This document shows positions 10,755-21,332 of a DNA stretch of 64,000 bases, one piece after another. Source of the stretch: Hyposmocoma kahamanoa. Taxonomy: Eukaryota > Arthropoda > Insecta > Lepidoptera > Cosmopterigidae. The stretch covers positions 18,842,667 to 18,906,666 of the forward strand of contig NW_020654810.1 in the NCBI RefSeq assembly GCF_003589595.1. The letters run 5' to 3'. The notes under the pieces are model-generated. The model searched no databases. It worked only from the letters and a program-made list of their open reading frames with translations, and had not been told where the DNA came from. A program made the translations under genes and the position numbers. Position 1 is the first letter of the stretch, and each line of letters opens with the position of its first letter.

Positions 10755-11935
10755 AATAAGAATCAATGCAGCATGCTGTGCAACATCGAGTACATAACCA
10801 AAAATAGAGGCGAAATGTCATTTAATTTGTTTGAAAACTATTCTGCCATATCATTACTGAGACAACTGCTCTCCGATTGGCTAGCCCGAGTTCGAAACAA
10901 TTGACGGGTGTCGTCAATGGGTGTCGTCAACTGTTTCACTTCTTATCAACCAGGTAACGTGAGCTTTGCTATAATGGACGAAAATTGCAAAATTACATAT
11001 TTAGTATTTAATTACCGATGAAATTTGATTCCGAATAGAACAGCACCGAATAGAACAGCACGACATTGTTAGAGATATTGTCTTTATTACAATAAATACA
11101 GAATATGTATTGGAATATACGGAGACGTACACACAGTTCAGTAGTTCACCTGTCTATATTTCAGTGCAAACGAGAGTTGATATATATAAGAGCTGTATCG
11201 TTAATGTGTTACCAGAATATATGGCCCTTATTTCGTCTCTATTTCTGGTTATAAACTCAATGCTGTGCAATGGCTAATATAAATATGCTAAATTATAAAG
11301 CTGTGTCCCTAATTAATTACACTTTACGTTACACATACGTATAATAATTTCAAATATTTATTTTTACATAATACTCTTAGAATAATAACGCATAGAAACC
11401 TAGTCCGCACACGCTAAGTGAGGCAAATTGAAGCACGCCCAATTGGCCTACACGAGCGGGCAGGCCTTCAGTGCTCAAGGTCAACTTGCACTGCGAACAA
11501 ATCAAGAATATTAGCTAAGAATGACAATAAATGTAAAAATACGTCAGACAAACATAAAATAGATACTAACTTCACATTCCATAAGGAAGTAAGGCGTTTC
11601 AACTTGTATTTTTATATAAATATTCACTAAAACTGAAAGTTAACCTACTACTAAAACTAGCCTACATGAATTTGATTTTTGCCTCAGTTGTGACAGTTCG
11701 TTTGATATGAAACTATCATTCTATGCGTTATTATTCTAAGATAACACTATTATATCACATGAAACCTTTTCTTAAATTATTAATGAAATTATGAAATTAC
11801 ATTACATTATAAAATAGCAGTATAATTTCATTTAACATAATTTACTTATTCAAAATTTCATTTACACTACAATATGTTTTTTCTTTCAACCACTGCTTTA
11901 ACAAACACTTAAACTATTCAATAGTTGTGATTTTA
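10755..11935. other. Unassigned stretch
   Basis: A short tandem duplication of GAATAGAACAGCAC at about 11034-11062 is the only structure seen. Confidence 0.4.
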
Positions 11936-12006
11936 GTTATGGACAGGCGTGTAGTTTACCACCAAGCACACGACTTGTTCGTCCCGTAACTTGGTATCAT
12001 AAAAAT
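11936..12006 (+). repeat. SINE-A, 3' fragment
   Basis: TTATGGACAGGCGTGTAGTT through GACTTGTTCGTCCCGTAAC to the tail. Confidence 0.8.
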
Positions 12007-12007
12007 T

Positions 12008-13480
12008 AATACTTGGAGTAAACTTCCAAATGTCAGTGAAGTAAGTAACATTTGGAGTGAACTAAGCTAACATTTGTAGGAATTGTAGAAGATTTAATTG
12101 TTGCTCTATTTGAGTTTACAAATTTATTTATTATAGGAGATGTAGCCTTTCACTAACAAGCGAATGCAGATTAATGATAGTGTCTGAACTATTTGTCAAC
12201 GAGTGAAGGAGACATATCCACACGATTGCGAGATGCATAGATTAACGAAGAATAATATCTATCGAGTCGACTCAAGATGGACAACTGCCGATAACGTTGA
12301 AGAGTTTAAAAGTAAACAATTTCCGGTTGCTTTGGAATGGATAAGATAAAGGCCTCCCACACAACAGATAAAACAAAAGACGATTAAAATATTTTTAGTT
12401 TCAAAGGTAGAGACAATGTAAAGACAAAAATATTACAAAGCTGGTCTGATGTCAATGCTTTGTAATACAGAAGTTGGTGTCATGAAAACAAAAAAACGTT
12501 ATTGTTATATTATTGTATATGTAAAGCTAAAAACAATAAAATTAAATTGCACCCCAAAAGCTCCCACGGACAGCTACACACCGACCCCGCCTTTTCGATA
12601 TTAGCACTTAATCAATTACAGATAGACAATTCATTTCGTGTACGGACCCAGCTCATTTTTCGCTATGCATTGACCATGCACACCTGCGGACGCGTCTATG
12701 TTATCAATGTCGAGGCTACACTTTTGATGCGCTGGCGCGAGCTTGAGCCGATAGCCGTCATACCACGTATGTGTATGTACGTGTATTATATATGTGAGTA
12801 CACACAATACAGCACTTAAAAGGATTACAAAATTTAACATTGTAGGACTTTATTTAATGTAATTATTATTATAGAAAGAATTGCCATTTACTTGTTTTTA
12901 ATAGAAAAGTCATTTGAAATTTAATCAGCAAAAATAAGATTGCAGCAATTCTTCTGAATATTAAATTGGCAAAGGAAAAATAAAAAGTTGAAGATGCCTG
13001 TCTCTACGGTAATTTTGCTACATCTTGCAGGCGCATTGCGGTTTGCAGCGTTCCAGTAAAGCCGAGGCCCTGGGTAAACAACATTTATTTCAACGTGGAA
13101 TAATTTGGCTTTAAAAATTTATCGAGCGGTAAACAGTAACACTTTCATCGCAGCAGTACGTAGATGAAGGTCCCCTTCTACTGAAAACCGGACGCGTATT
13201 AGACTGACAGAGGTCCTCTTTTACAAATAGAACTTCGCTGCTGTGACTTAGTAACATATGGCAAATTATAAAGCACTGGAAATGGCTAACACAAATTTTT
13301 TCAAATCGAATTAAATAAATAACAAAACCTTATTCAACTAAAATGAATGAAACTTGAGAAAATGTCTCATCGTCGAAAGTACTACAACAACTACGTGAGT
13401 AATATGAAAATGTAAATACTGTTGTGAAAACACCTCTTTCACCCCATGGGCACAATTTATAAAAACAAAAGAAAGCGTCC
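12008..13480. other. Unassigned stretch
   Basis: No supported gene. An overlapping pair of open frames on opposite strands near 12502-12840 has no recognisable product. Confidence 0.4.
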
Positions 13481-14400
13481 AAATTTCGTGTGAGACGAAA
13501 ATTCGGGCGGCGAATGGCCTACAATGGCCGAATATTCAAAACAATCTTTCGCCGCCTCCGCAGGGATTAAGAAAGGAGATTTGTATTTTTTTTTGGGGAA
13601 CGGAAGCAGTCAGAAAGAACGATAACGTTAAAGAGGAAGGGAGGAAAAATCATTTACATTTTTTGTGACTTACAAATATTATGTTCTATAGTTTATTAGT
13701 TTTTATTCTGACATCATTTTTACCTTGTTACTTGTAGCTTTTCACTGTAGTGATATCGTAACCTTCCCTGTTACGAATTATTAAGTTTACGAGTTGTTTT
13801 TGTTGCGTCCGATTAACCCATATATGTGCGAGTGCTTGACTGACGTCACAGTTCGTCCTCGATTTTTCTATCAAGGGGGTTCGGGTCGGCTCGGGCCCGG
13901 CCGGTTCGCAAATGCACCGCGCATGCGTTAAATTTGCGCCAATTTTGCAGCCAGCGGCCTCTGCCGGCAATCGGGCCCAGTTCGCTGCCAATCCGGAGGA
14001 GGGATGTTGCATCGCGCGAGAAGACACCTTGCGCACGGGATGTCAAAAATTTGAAATTTCGAAAATGGAATTGCTCGGACTGGACATTGCAGCTTCGCCA
14101 AAAATGCGGTGGGCGTTATAACGTTGAGACTTTCGAAGTGTTGTGTTTAGTTACGTTAGTTAGTTTTAATGCTTGGATTATTAAATAAAATAGGGTTCAA
14201 ATGTAAATTATGTGGGTTTTAGAGGTGTAAGAGTGTTAGTGGTAATGCGTTTGAGGCAAGCCCGCCGGCCGCGCCGCCGCCACTCGGTATAACCTTGACA
14301 CGTTTCCCGCGCTGCCACAACCTTGTTTTCTATTGCACTCTCTCTGACATTTATCGCAAAGCGAGTGGTCTTCTTCTAATCAGTGTAAGCAGTGAAAACC
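13480..14400 (+). promoter_or_regulatory. CpG-rich promoter-like tract upstream of the LDLa gene
   Basis: In an A+T-rich window this tract is rich in G+C and CpG, for example GGGTCGGCTCGGGCCCGGCC at about 13881-13900. It contains a perfect CRE/ATF palindrome TGACGTCA at about 13841-13848 and an arthropod initiator TCAGT at 14380-14384. AGTCT at +28 relative to that initiator is one base off the downstream promoter element consensus. The overlapping 65-102-codon frames on both strands (13728-14188) look like by-products of G+C richness. Several upstream ATGs lie between 14400 and the proposed start codon, which weakens the exact TSS assignment. Confidence 0.45.
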
Positions 14401-14641
14401 TTAGTGAAAGTCTTGGTGTAAAACTTTGTTACATAAAAAGGTTAGGTATACATGTTAGCCAGAATCGCGGAGGATGTGAGGTTGTTATCTAATTAGCATA
14501 ATGTGTAAAGTTATAGAGACTAGGAATTCGTTAACAGTAGGTGCATAGTGCAGATATAAGACATCTAAGGATTAGAAAATATTTAAAAATGATACTGTTG
14601 TGACCGCTGCTGCTGTTCGAGACCGCTGCGGTGCTATCAAG

Positions 14642-14657
14642 ATGAAAATTTCAAAAG
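14642..14657 (+). CDS. Proposed first coding exon of an LDLa-domain protein
   Basis: ATG at 14642 sits in a good insect context (CAAG before the ATG) and opens five codons, MKISK, plus one base before a consensus donor AAG|GTGAGA (intron from 14658). Too short to be found as an open frame. The exon ends in phase 1, exactly what the acceptor at 52358 needs. The join makes Gly-6 and continues directly into a hydrophobic stretch, giving a signal peptide with a basic n-region (K2, K5, R8, K12) and a hydrophobic core (IGIFIITLV). The tract upstream looks like a promoter and 5' UTR. Alternative first exons within the intron cannot be ruled out, so the pairing is an inference. Confidence 0.5.
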
Positions 14658-14659
14658 GT

Positions 14660-15388
14660 GAGATCCTTGAATATTTTGTCTAATTTTGTTCTGTTGTGTT
14701 AGTTCTGTTATAAAAAAAAAAATACATTGTCATATATTTAGGTTACACTATGCCATTCTATACAGTCGTTGAGTGGGAAAATAGTATTACTAAGTGGAAT
14801 CACTGTGTAACTACCTACGTACGAGTCTGTGCCTGCGACAAAGTTCCACCTTCTGTTATATTTTTATACACTTACGTCGTAGCTTATCTTGATTCTTGCC
14901 TTTTGTTATACCACTGAAGATATTGAATCTATAGACTAGTAGTTACTAAACACTATACTATATTGTTGTGTACAAGAATGTAGAGTAGGAAAGTCCATAC
15001 TCTACTGCTCTACATAGTAATTGTATCATGATACAATTTTTTTCATAAAAATGGTATCATCAGGGTAATCACGGTATGTCCACTTACGATGTGTATAACT
15101 CGGTGTAGTTATCTTCTCTTCTTCTCTCTTCGTCGTATTCTTTCTTCTCTTCTTCGTATTCTTCTTTTTGTCGTATTTTTTTACGACAATGATAACTTAT
15201 TACGAATATTACAATTGTCAATTTATACATGTCAACACAGAGTAAGATAAATAGCCCATTTTTTATAAATTCTATAACAATTCTGAGCATGTCTTTTGGG
15301 TGGCTAAATTACGAACTATTATATAGTACAAATATATATATTTCAATTTGAAAAGTGGCATATAAATACCCAAATGAAATTAAATAAT
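14660..15388. other. Unassigned stretch with a pyrimidine-rich tract
   Basis: A TTC/TCT-rich simple-sequence tract fills about 15110-15175. It generates a spurious Glu-rich minus-strand frame. Nothing else seen. Confidence 0.45.
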
Positions 15389-15648
15389 CTCAGTACACGG
15401 TACTTAATAAACCGACCTCAAAATTTCGTGGAATTGCATCCATTTGCCAAGTTTTATTGTAATCGATTTCCGGAAAGTGAGTAAAACCGGATTCATCGCC
15501 TAGTGGAAATAGCCTAGGTGGAAAATTATTTTCAAATTTAAATGGGACCACTGGGTTCACAAATGCTTAAAAGTTATTGTGTAACGTACTTACAGAAAAA
15601 CATACAGTCGAATTGAGAACGTCCTCCTTTTTTTGAAGTCGGTTAAAT
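15389..15648 (+). mobile_element. Repeat D, internally deleted
   Basis: Left end AAACCGACCTCAAAATTTCG and right end TTTTTTTGAAGTCGGTTAAA. The interior is shorter and more diverged than at 10352-10752. Confidence 0.65.
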
Positions 15649-15929
15649 AGCTTTTTCATTGAAAAAAAAAACCACCGTACAAAATTGCTTATTGCCTTTT
15701 TTCGATTTCCATGGGATACTATCACCAGATTCTGACTTCTTGGTGACAATGGGACTGTTACGGACTCCTTTGTACGTTTTTTAATTTTCTTTTCTGGTGA
15801 CGTGTAGTGACGGTGATTTGTTGATTACACGTATTGTGTCAAGTGAAAAGTCGACTTTTATTTGTGGAAAATAATTAGTAATTTGTGATAGCCGAAACGA
15901 ACCTAGAGCAGCATCAAGGACCAGACCCC

Positions 15930-16056
15930 CACGAAAGTGCACTCTTTCAAACAAAAAAAAAAGAATTTTCAAAATCGGTCCACAATTGACGAAATTATCT
16001 GAAAACATATGTACAGCCGAACGTATAACCTCCTCCTTTTTTTGAAGTCGGTTAAA
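15930..16056 (+). mobile_element. Repeat D, right-end fragment
   Basis: CACTCTTTCAAACAAAAAAA through AACCTCCTCCTTTTTTTGAA and GTCGGTTAAA. Lies some 280 bp from the previous copy in the same orientation. Confidence 0.65.
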
Positions 16057-16059
16057 GAT

Positions 16060-16670
16060 GGTCCAACTCTCGACGGTTAATACAATTTTTGTTAACACCT
16101 TAATAGCGCGTTTCAAAAATACACTAAAACGGTTCAACGCCATCTAACGGCATCTTACCTCTACTACATCGATTGATATGTTAGAGAAGATATACCTACT
16201 ATAGGAACATTAAAATTTGTTTGTCGTGTCTTTATTGCCTTTACTATTATTCCTGTAGTATCTTTAGTATGATTAAACTTCAGCAAATATTTCATTAACC
16301 AATTCATACAATACAAATGAAACTATAACGTACTTTTTTCCGGATCTAAAATCGTTTAGGCTTATTTGCTTCTTCACACAAACTAACTTTTCGGGCCTCC
16401 TCTGAAAAATATCTTCCAATGTGCATGCGAAAATCTAAGAAATCAATCTATGCAATATTATAAAATAAAACTTGAGTCAAAAGCTAGATAAAAGCTATTC
16501 ATAACCTTTAACAAGGTTGCAAAAGCATTACTGTAGGCTTGAAAGCCTTTAATAGTAACGTTATATTGAAGGCGTTGGGTGTTAACGCCGTAATCCGAAA
16601 ACATAATAGCGGGACGTCTAGAGGTCCTTTGAATTGATATTGATGTCAAAACTGAGTTCGTGATAGAATA
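16060..16670. other. Mostly unassigned; degraded repeat E
   Basis: About 16320-16445 resembles the foldback-type repeat at 43589-43720 (TTTTTTCCGGATCTAAAATC, CTTTTCGGGCCTCCTCTGAA, GCGAAAATCTAAGAAATCAA). The rest shows nothing. Confidence 0.4.
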
Positions 16671-16674
16671 AAAT

Positions 16675-17101
16675 AAATAGGCAAATATTTGAACTTCGTA
16701 TTGAGTAAATAGGTTCGTGTTGTGTAGGCAGTAAGGTTCGTTTTGGAGGGAATTAAGTTGTTGTTGAGTAAGAGCGATGCCACACGGGCATTACGTCGTT
16801 GCAATGCTATGATTTCAACGTACTAATGTGCTTACGTTGGTTCGCCGTTTCAAAGCACCATAGGGTATGACGTTCCGATTTATACGTACAACGCAGTGTC
16901 ATACTCACAATAAACGCAAATGCAAAACACATACACTCATGACCCCGCACTAGGGAAAACCTGAGTCGCAGATACCATGGACACATACGTAGACAACCGC
17001 AAATTACACCCAAACTCACGAGAGAAATAAATGTAGGTCATACAAATGTTTCTCCCGGGCCGGGAATCGAAACCTCTGCGTAGTAAAACTCCGTGGCTGA
17101 A
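16675..17101. repeat. Left arm of a long inverted repeat
   Basis: About 427 bp that pairs, as reverse complement, with 18076-18508, with scattered mismatches and small indels. It spans 97 bp of flank, most of a TIR element (starting 16772) and a SINE-B copy, so the duplication is larger than any one transposon in it. Confidence 0.9.
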
Positions 17102-17176
17102 CGGTTACCATGCTGGAGGCAGTCAATAATGCAACGTTGCCGCAACGCCGACGCACCGCAACGTGTCGCATCGCTC
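16772..17176. mobile_element. PIF/Harbinger-like MITE carrying a SINE-B
   Basis: Left end GAGCGATGCCACACGGGC and right end (reverse complement) GAGCGATGCGACACGTTGCG form terminal inverted repeats. The flanks carry TAA on both sides (16769-16771 and 17177-17179), the 3-bp duplication expected of PIF/Harbinger elements. SINE-B occupies 16938-17123 inside it. No coding capacity. Family assignment is inferred from the duplication length and ends only. Confidence 0.55.
16938..17123 (-). repeat. SINE-B with a micro-inverted head
   Basis: The body is normal on the minus strand, but the A-box segment is flipped. After CCTCTGCGTAGTAAAA the sequence reads CTCCGTGGCTGAACGGTTAC, the plus-strand order, and then resumes with AGGCAGT. 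About 28 bp (17091-17118) are inverted in place. Confidence 0.8.
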
Positions 17177-17402
17177 TAAGTAGTAGTGGAGAGCCCGCGA
17201 GTACAACCGCAGAAGCGTGGCGAAAGAAAGCATCTGCTATTTCCGGGATTCCGTTTCTACGTCGCGTGAAGCATCCCGAGGGTTTTAGTCGGTGGGAGTC
17301 GGATATCGCCGTTCGGCCCCCTCGGGTTGGGTTGTGACGAATTTTTCCAATAAGAAAGGCGGTTAAACTAGTTTATTTCTTATGTAAAAGAATGCATGCC
17401 TG
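17174..17402 (+). repeat. Direct repeat 1 (229 bp), possible LINE 3' UTR
   Basis: Nearly identical to 17843-18071, beginning CTCTAAGTAGTAGTGGAGAG and ending AAAAGAATGCATGCCTG. It contains TTTTAGTCGGTGGGAGTCGG and GGCCCCCTCGGGTTGGGTTG, a style seen in 3' UTRs of insect LINEs. It does not begin TG/end CA as a typical LTR would. Confidence 0.85.
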
Positions 17403-17842
17403 TCTAGAATCCCACCTGAAGTTAAAGGACGATATGACCGATGTCAAGGTAACTTCGTGTTGAGCAGACAGTTTTGTATTGAAACAAAAATGGACAATTT
17501 TAGTTTTAATTGCAATTAGGCACGAAATTCGAATGGATGAATGGGACTCTTAATTCGAATGGGCACTAACTGTACAATACTAAATTTCATTTATTTTAAC
17601 AACTTAATTACTTAACTCTTATAAAATACCATAAAAACAATGTCATGAACTCCTCTAAAAGCTTTTCATGTGCTTAATAGACTGCAGACAGGTCACGACC
17701 TCTGAAATTCCACCTCTAGCCAACCTCTAAATTACTTAAACCTTATAATTCCTCTAACTGATAATGAACTTTGAAAACTATTATCAAATTGAATAAATTT
17801 TTTGTTCGTAAAGTTATATATTAAATATTTGTCAACATAAAC
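17403..17842. other. Spacer between the two direct repeats
   Basis: 440 bp with no recognised gene or repeat. Confidence 0.5.
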
Positions 17843-18071
17843 CTCTAAGTAGTAGTGGAGAGCCCGCGAGGACAATTGCAGGAGCGTGGCGAAGAAAGCA
17901 TCTGCTATTTCCGGGATTCCATTTCTACGTAGCGTGAAGCATCCCGAGGGTTTTAGTCGGTGGGAGTCGGATATCGCCATTCGGCCCCCTCGGGTTGGGT
18001 TGTGACGAATTTTCCCAGTAAGAAAAGGCGGTTAAACTAGTTTATTTCTTATGTAAAAGAATGCATGCCTG
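17843..18071 (+). repeat. Direct repeat 2 (229 bp)
   Basis: Second copy of the unit at 17174-17402. Few differences are visible (for example GAGGACAATTGCAGGAGCG against GAGTACAACCGCAGAAGCG). Its right end abuts the right arm of the long inverted repeat. Confidence 0.85.
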
Positions 18072-18075
18072 AAGT

Positions 18076-18508
18076 TTCAGCCACGGAGTTTTGCCACGCA
18101 GAGGTCCAGGTTTCGATTCCCGGTCCGGGAGAAATATTTGTAAGGCCTACATTTATTTCTCTCCTGAGTTTGGGTGTAATTTGCGGTTGTCTACGTATGT
18201 GTCCATGGCATCTGCGACTCAGGTTTTCCCTAGTGCGGGGTCATGAGTGTATGTGTTTTGAATTTGCGTTTATTGTGATTATGACACTGCGTTGTACATA
18301 TAAATCGGAACGTCATACCCTATGGTGCTTTGAAACGGCGAACCACTGTAAGCACCTTAGTACGTTGAAATCATAGCATTGCAACGACGTAATGCCCGTG
18401 TGGCATCGCTCTTACTCAACCACAACTTAATTCTCTCCAATACGAACCTTACTGCCTACAGAACACGAACCTATTTACTCAATACGAAGCTCAAATATCT
18501 GCCTATTT
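18076..18508. repeat. Right arm of the long inverted repeat
   Basis: Pairs with 16675-17101. Contains a plus-strand SINE-B body (18092-18262) preceded by the same inverted A-box piece (TTCAGCCACGGAG), and the end of the TIR element (GGCATCGCTC at about 18404-18413, followed by TTA). Confidence 0.9.
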
Positions 18509-18567
18509 GTATACATATAATATCATTTGCGAGTCACAAACAATCTTGAAAGTCATTTATCTATATT

Positions 18568-18753
18568 GGAAATGAAACTTTATTTTCGGAACTAAATTGC
18601 GTATATTTTGTTATTCTTGACAGGTTAGACGTAACTTATCAAGAATAACAAATATACGCAACCAGTGGACCAATAAAGACCCCGGAACGTTGGTTTATCT
18701 GAAAATACAAATATACCTAAGTGATTTAGACCCGAGAAAAAAGTTTCATTTCC
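18568..18753. mobile_element. Foldback element (repeat E type) with internal hairpin
   Basis: Outer arms GGAAATGAAACTT (18568-18580) and AAGTTTCATTTCC (18741-18753) are exact complements. Inside, 18597-18620 and 18639-18661 form a 23-24-bp hairpin with one indel. Parts resemble the repeat at 43589-43720. Probably two degraded copies in inverted orientation or a true foldback element. Confidence 0.65.
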
Positions 18754-18812
18754 TATGTCGTTCTTCTATTTTTAACTCAAAATACTTCTGTAGCCGTCAT
18801 ATAATGACCAAA

Positions 18813-19099
18813 TAAGCAGTAAAGCTCCTTGTGAAGGAGTTCGTCCAAGGAGGTACTGCCACTTTACTTTATTTCTGCCGCCAAGCAGTAATGTGAGCGA
18901 TACCGCGTTCCGGTTTTGAATGGTAAGGGTACTTGTGAAATTACAGGCACGTGGAACTTGTCAACTTCTCAGAGTGGCAGTGCCCCTCAAATCTTTGTAG
19001 TTTAAAGCTCTGAGTGGCACTGCAACTGTTATGGACAGGCGTATCGCTTACTACCAGGAGTACGACTTGTCCGTCCTATCACTTAGCATCATAAAAAAA
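18813..19099 (+). repeat. SINE-A, nearly full length
   Basis: Head at 18813 to A-tail at 19099. The central block GGGTGACGGGCGCAGTGGCA is partly deleted. Confidence 0.85.
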
Positions 19100-19924
19100 G
19101 TTAAATATCAAAAATACAATAGTCTTAACAAACTCACCTGTATTGAGTATAATTCACGTTAAGCGGGAGTAATACTGCGTTGGAGTCTCATGATGGATGA
19201 CGTGAATTATGAAGTGTGAAGAATTCCATATTCATGAGGAAAGAGTACTGATGCCGCGAAAAAGGGCTTAATGTTAATAAATGAAATGTGACGTTTTGTG
19301 CTATTTGAATATATATATTATTGAACATACACACATATATGAACATATACATACATATATTGTGCTCCACTTAAGACACCTTTATGATAATTGAAAAAAA
19401 AGAAGAAAATGAGTATATATCGTAAAACGACTTCAAAAATCATTGTTTGTAAGGTTGTTAATTTGAAGCTAGCTCATTTAAATTAACAACTAAGGCACAC
19501 ACTCATCGCCTCGCACTATGGGAATGGACGACATTATGGATGTATTATTATGGACTTTTGTTATCCAAGTACGAATTAGCAGGGTAATACTGCCCTCGGA
19601 ACGAAAAAAGGCATAACTGCTGTATAAAGTACGCATAGTTGTACCTTTTTTCATTACGAGGGCAGAATAATAAGTAACATTTGGTATAAAATTTGTGTCT
19701 CACTATACAGTATTATAACCGGAATTTTCTAATAGACGCCTATACATTGTTCCTTGGATTAATCTGTGATTTTGTGAAGACAAATGTCAAGAATAGCCAG
19801 TTTATTGTAATTTCCTTGTAATAAGTAACATTTTCCTGTGACTGGCGTAACTGTTGTAATGTATTCTTTACGGAAAAATTACTATTATAAATTACATTTT
19901 CAGAAATATATTTCGATCCTGGTG
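19100..19924. other. Unassigned stretch
   Basis: Nothing recognised. Confidence 0.4.
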
Positions 19925-20240
19925 TAAGAATGGTAATTCATAAACTTATCTCTCAAATACACTTTGGTGCTCAAATCGTAAATTGCCCTGACAGCACGTT
20001 TTTGCAGGACAAAGATTCTATTAATATCGGCAATATTGCCCCAAAGCAAAATGCCGTATGTCAATTATGAAAGTAGCTAAAAGTAAACCGACCTAGCGGC
20101 GTCTACGTCTGAAATTTTCGTGTATTTTATCGCTTGCGCTGCAGAGCTGAGCCGTTTCGACAATTTAGTTATTTGTGGACCTCATTTCAATTTAGAATCT
20201 AAAGTTAAGTCTAAAAATACAATTTTATTTATAGTATCTT
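19925..20240 (-). pseudogene. CR1/Jockey-like LINE reverse transcriptase fragment
   Basis: Minus-strand translation across frames gives SAAQAIKYTKISDVDAARSV, then YGILLWGNIADINRIFVLQK and RAVRAIYDLSTKVYLRDKF, the thumb/connection region seen in the LINEs at 38921 and 41900. Stops and frameshifts make it non-functional. A second copy of the same segment in the same orientation lies at 47135-47440. Confidence 0.8.
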
Positions 20241-20279
20241 TTTAATTAAAACTTTTTCTCCTTTTTTACCTAACCATGA

Positions 20280-20500
20280 CCGGTGTTAAATGGTAATGGT
20301 GCTTGTGAAATTACAAGCACATGGGATTTTTCAACTTATGTCTCGGAATGGCGGGCGCAGTGGTAGTGCCCCTCAGATTTTTGAGATTTCAAGCTCTTAT
20401 TTTACGTTACGCTTCTTATCTTACGTTATGGACAGGCGTATAGCTTATCATTAGGCGCACTAATTGTTCGTCCCGCCCTACTTAGTATCATAAAAAAAAA
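20280..20500 (+). repeat. SINE-A, 5'-truncated
   Basis: Starts at CGGTGTTAAATGGTAATGGT and ends in AAAAAAAAA at 20500. Confidence 0.8.
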
Positions 20501-20504
20501 TACG

Positions 20505-21170
20505 ATCGGGTTTGTCAGATTGAGGGACAAATTCGCTCAAGATCTTATTTTATCTGTAATATTTGGATGCCATTTGTAGACTGATATCTAAAACCTGCTA
20601 TACCAAAAGCTGTCACCGCTAGCTAATTTCCAACATTAGTAGTCAGATTTTCCATGTCACAAATTATGCTAATCGTATCGAGGCCTTCGAGATTAAATTC
20701 GTAAATTTATCATAAATGGATGACAGTTACTATACAAAATCTTATATCATCGTTATGAAGATTTAGAAATTTTATTTCTACAAATTCACTAAGGCCGTTC
20801 AAGAGTGCAAAAAAAAAACAATGCCATGAAACATTGCAATTATACCTAAACTGTCTTAACTTGACTGTAGAGGTCAGTCTGTCAGTCAATCAGGTCAGAA
20901 TGCCAATAAGCACAATGTTCGTTCAATAAATACATCTGTAGCGGACTGCAAAAAGAGATTCGGGTGCTAACAATGAAGGAACAAGACCAAATAAAATGTG
21001 CTTTAAAAATGCATGAGCATAAAAGGAAAACCAAAACTTGATATTATCGGCAAATGGCGTCAAAAATAAGTACATTTCAATTAAAAATTTCAATGTAAAA
21101 CTAAACTGATAAAGAGACTAAAACAAAAAATACAAAAATAAAATTGTAGCGATTGCTGTAGTTCAATACA
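20505..21170. other. Unassigned stretch
   Basis: Nothing recognised. Confidence 0.4.
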
Positions 21171-21327
21171 GGTGCTTACAGATTTCCTCGTTTTATGACG
21201 ATCGTTATTGTCACCTGCTGGCGATCGATAAAGACACGCTTTCGATCGTCTATTCTTGTCACATTTACTCGATTTTGTCTGATCATACGTGTCGATCGAC
21301 AGAAAATCGAGCAAATCTGTAGGCACC
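21171..21327. mobile_element. Foldback MITE with 5-bp flanking duplication
   Basis: Left end GGTGCTTACAGATTTCCTCG and right end, reverse complemented, GGTGCCTACAGATTTGCTCG agree at 18 of 20 positions. The similarity continues into CGTTTTATGACGATCG / ATTTTCTGTCGATCG. ATACA flanks both sides (21166-21170 and 21328-21332). No coding capacity. Superfamily not determined; open frames on both strands here are shadows. Confidence 0.65.
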
Positions 21328-21332
21328 ATACA

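Noticed and set aside
13728..14188. Overlapping open frames on both strands in the G+C-rich tract
   Set aside because: Stop codons are rare in G+C-rich DNA; no domain, and the tract reads better as promoter and 5' UTR.
15084..15290. Glu/Lys-rich minus-strand protein
   Set aside because: Derived from a TTC/TCT simple-sequence tract.
17174..18071. Small LTR retrotransposon (TRIM) with 229-bp LTRs
   Set aside because: Repeats lack TG...CA ends, no primer-binding site or polypurine tract was found, and no target duplication is evident.
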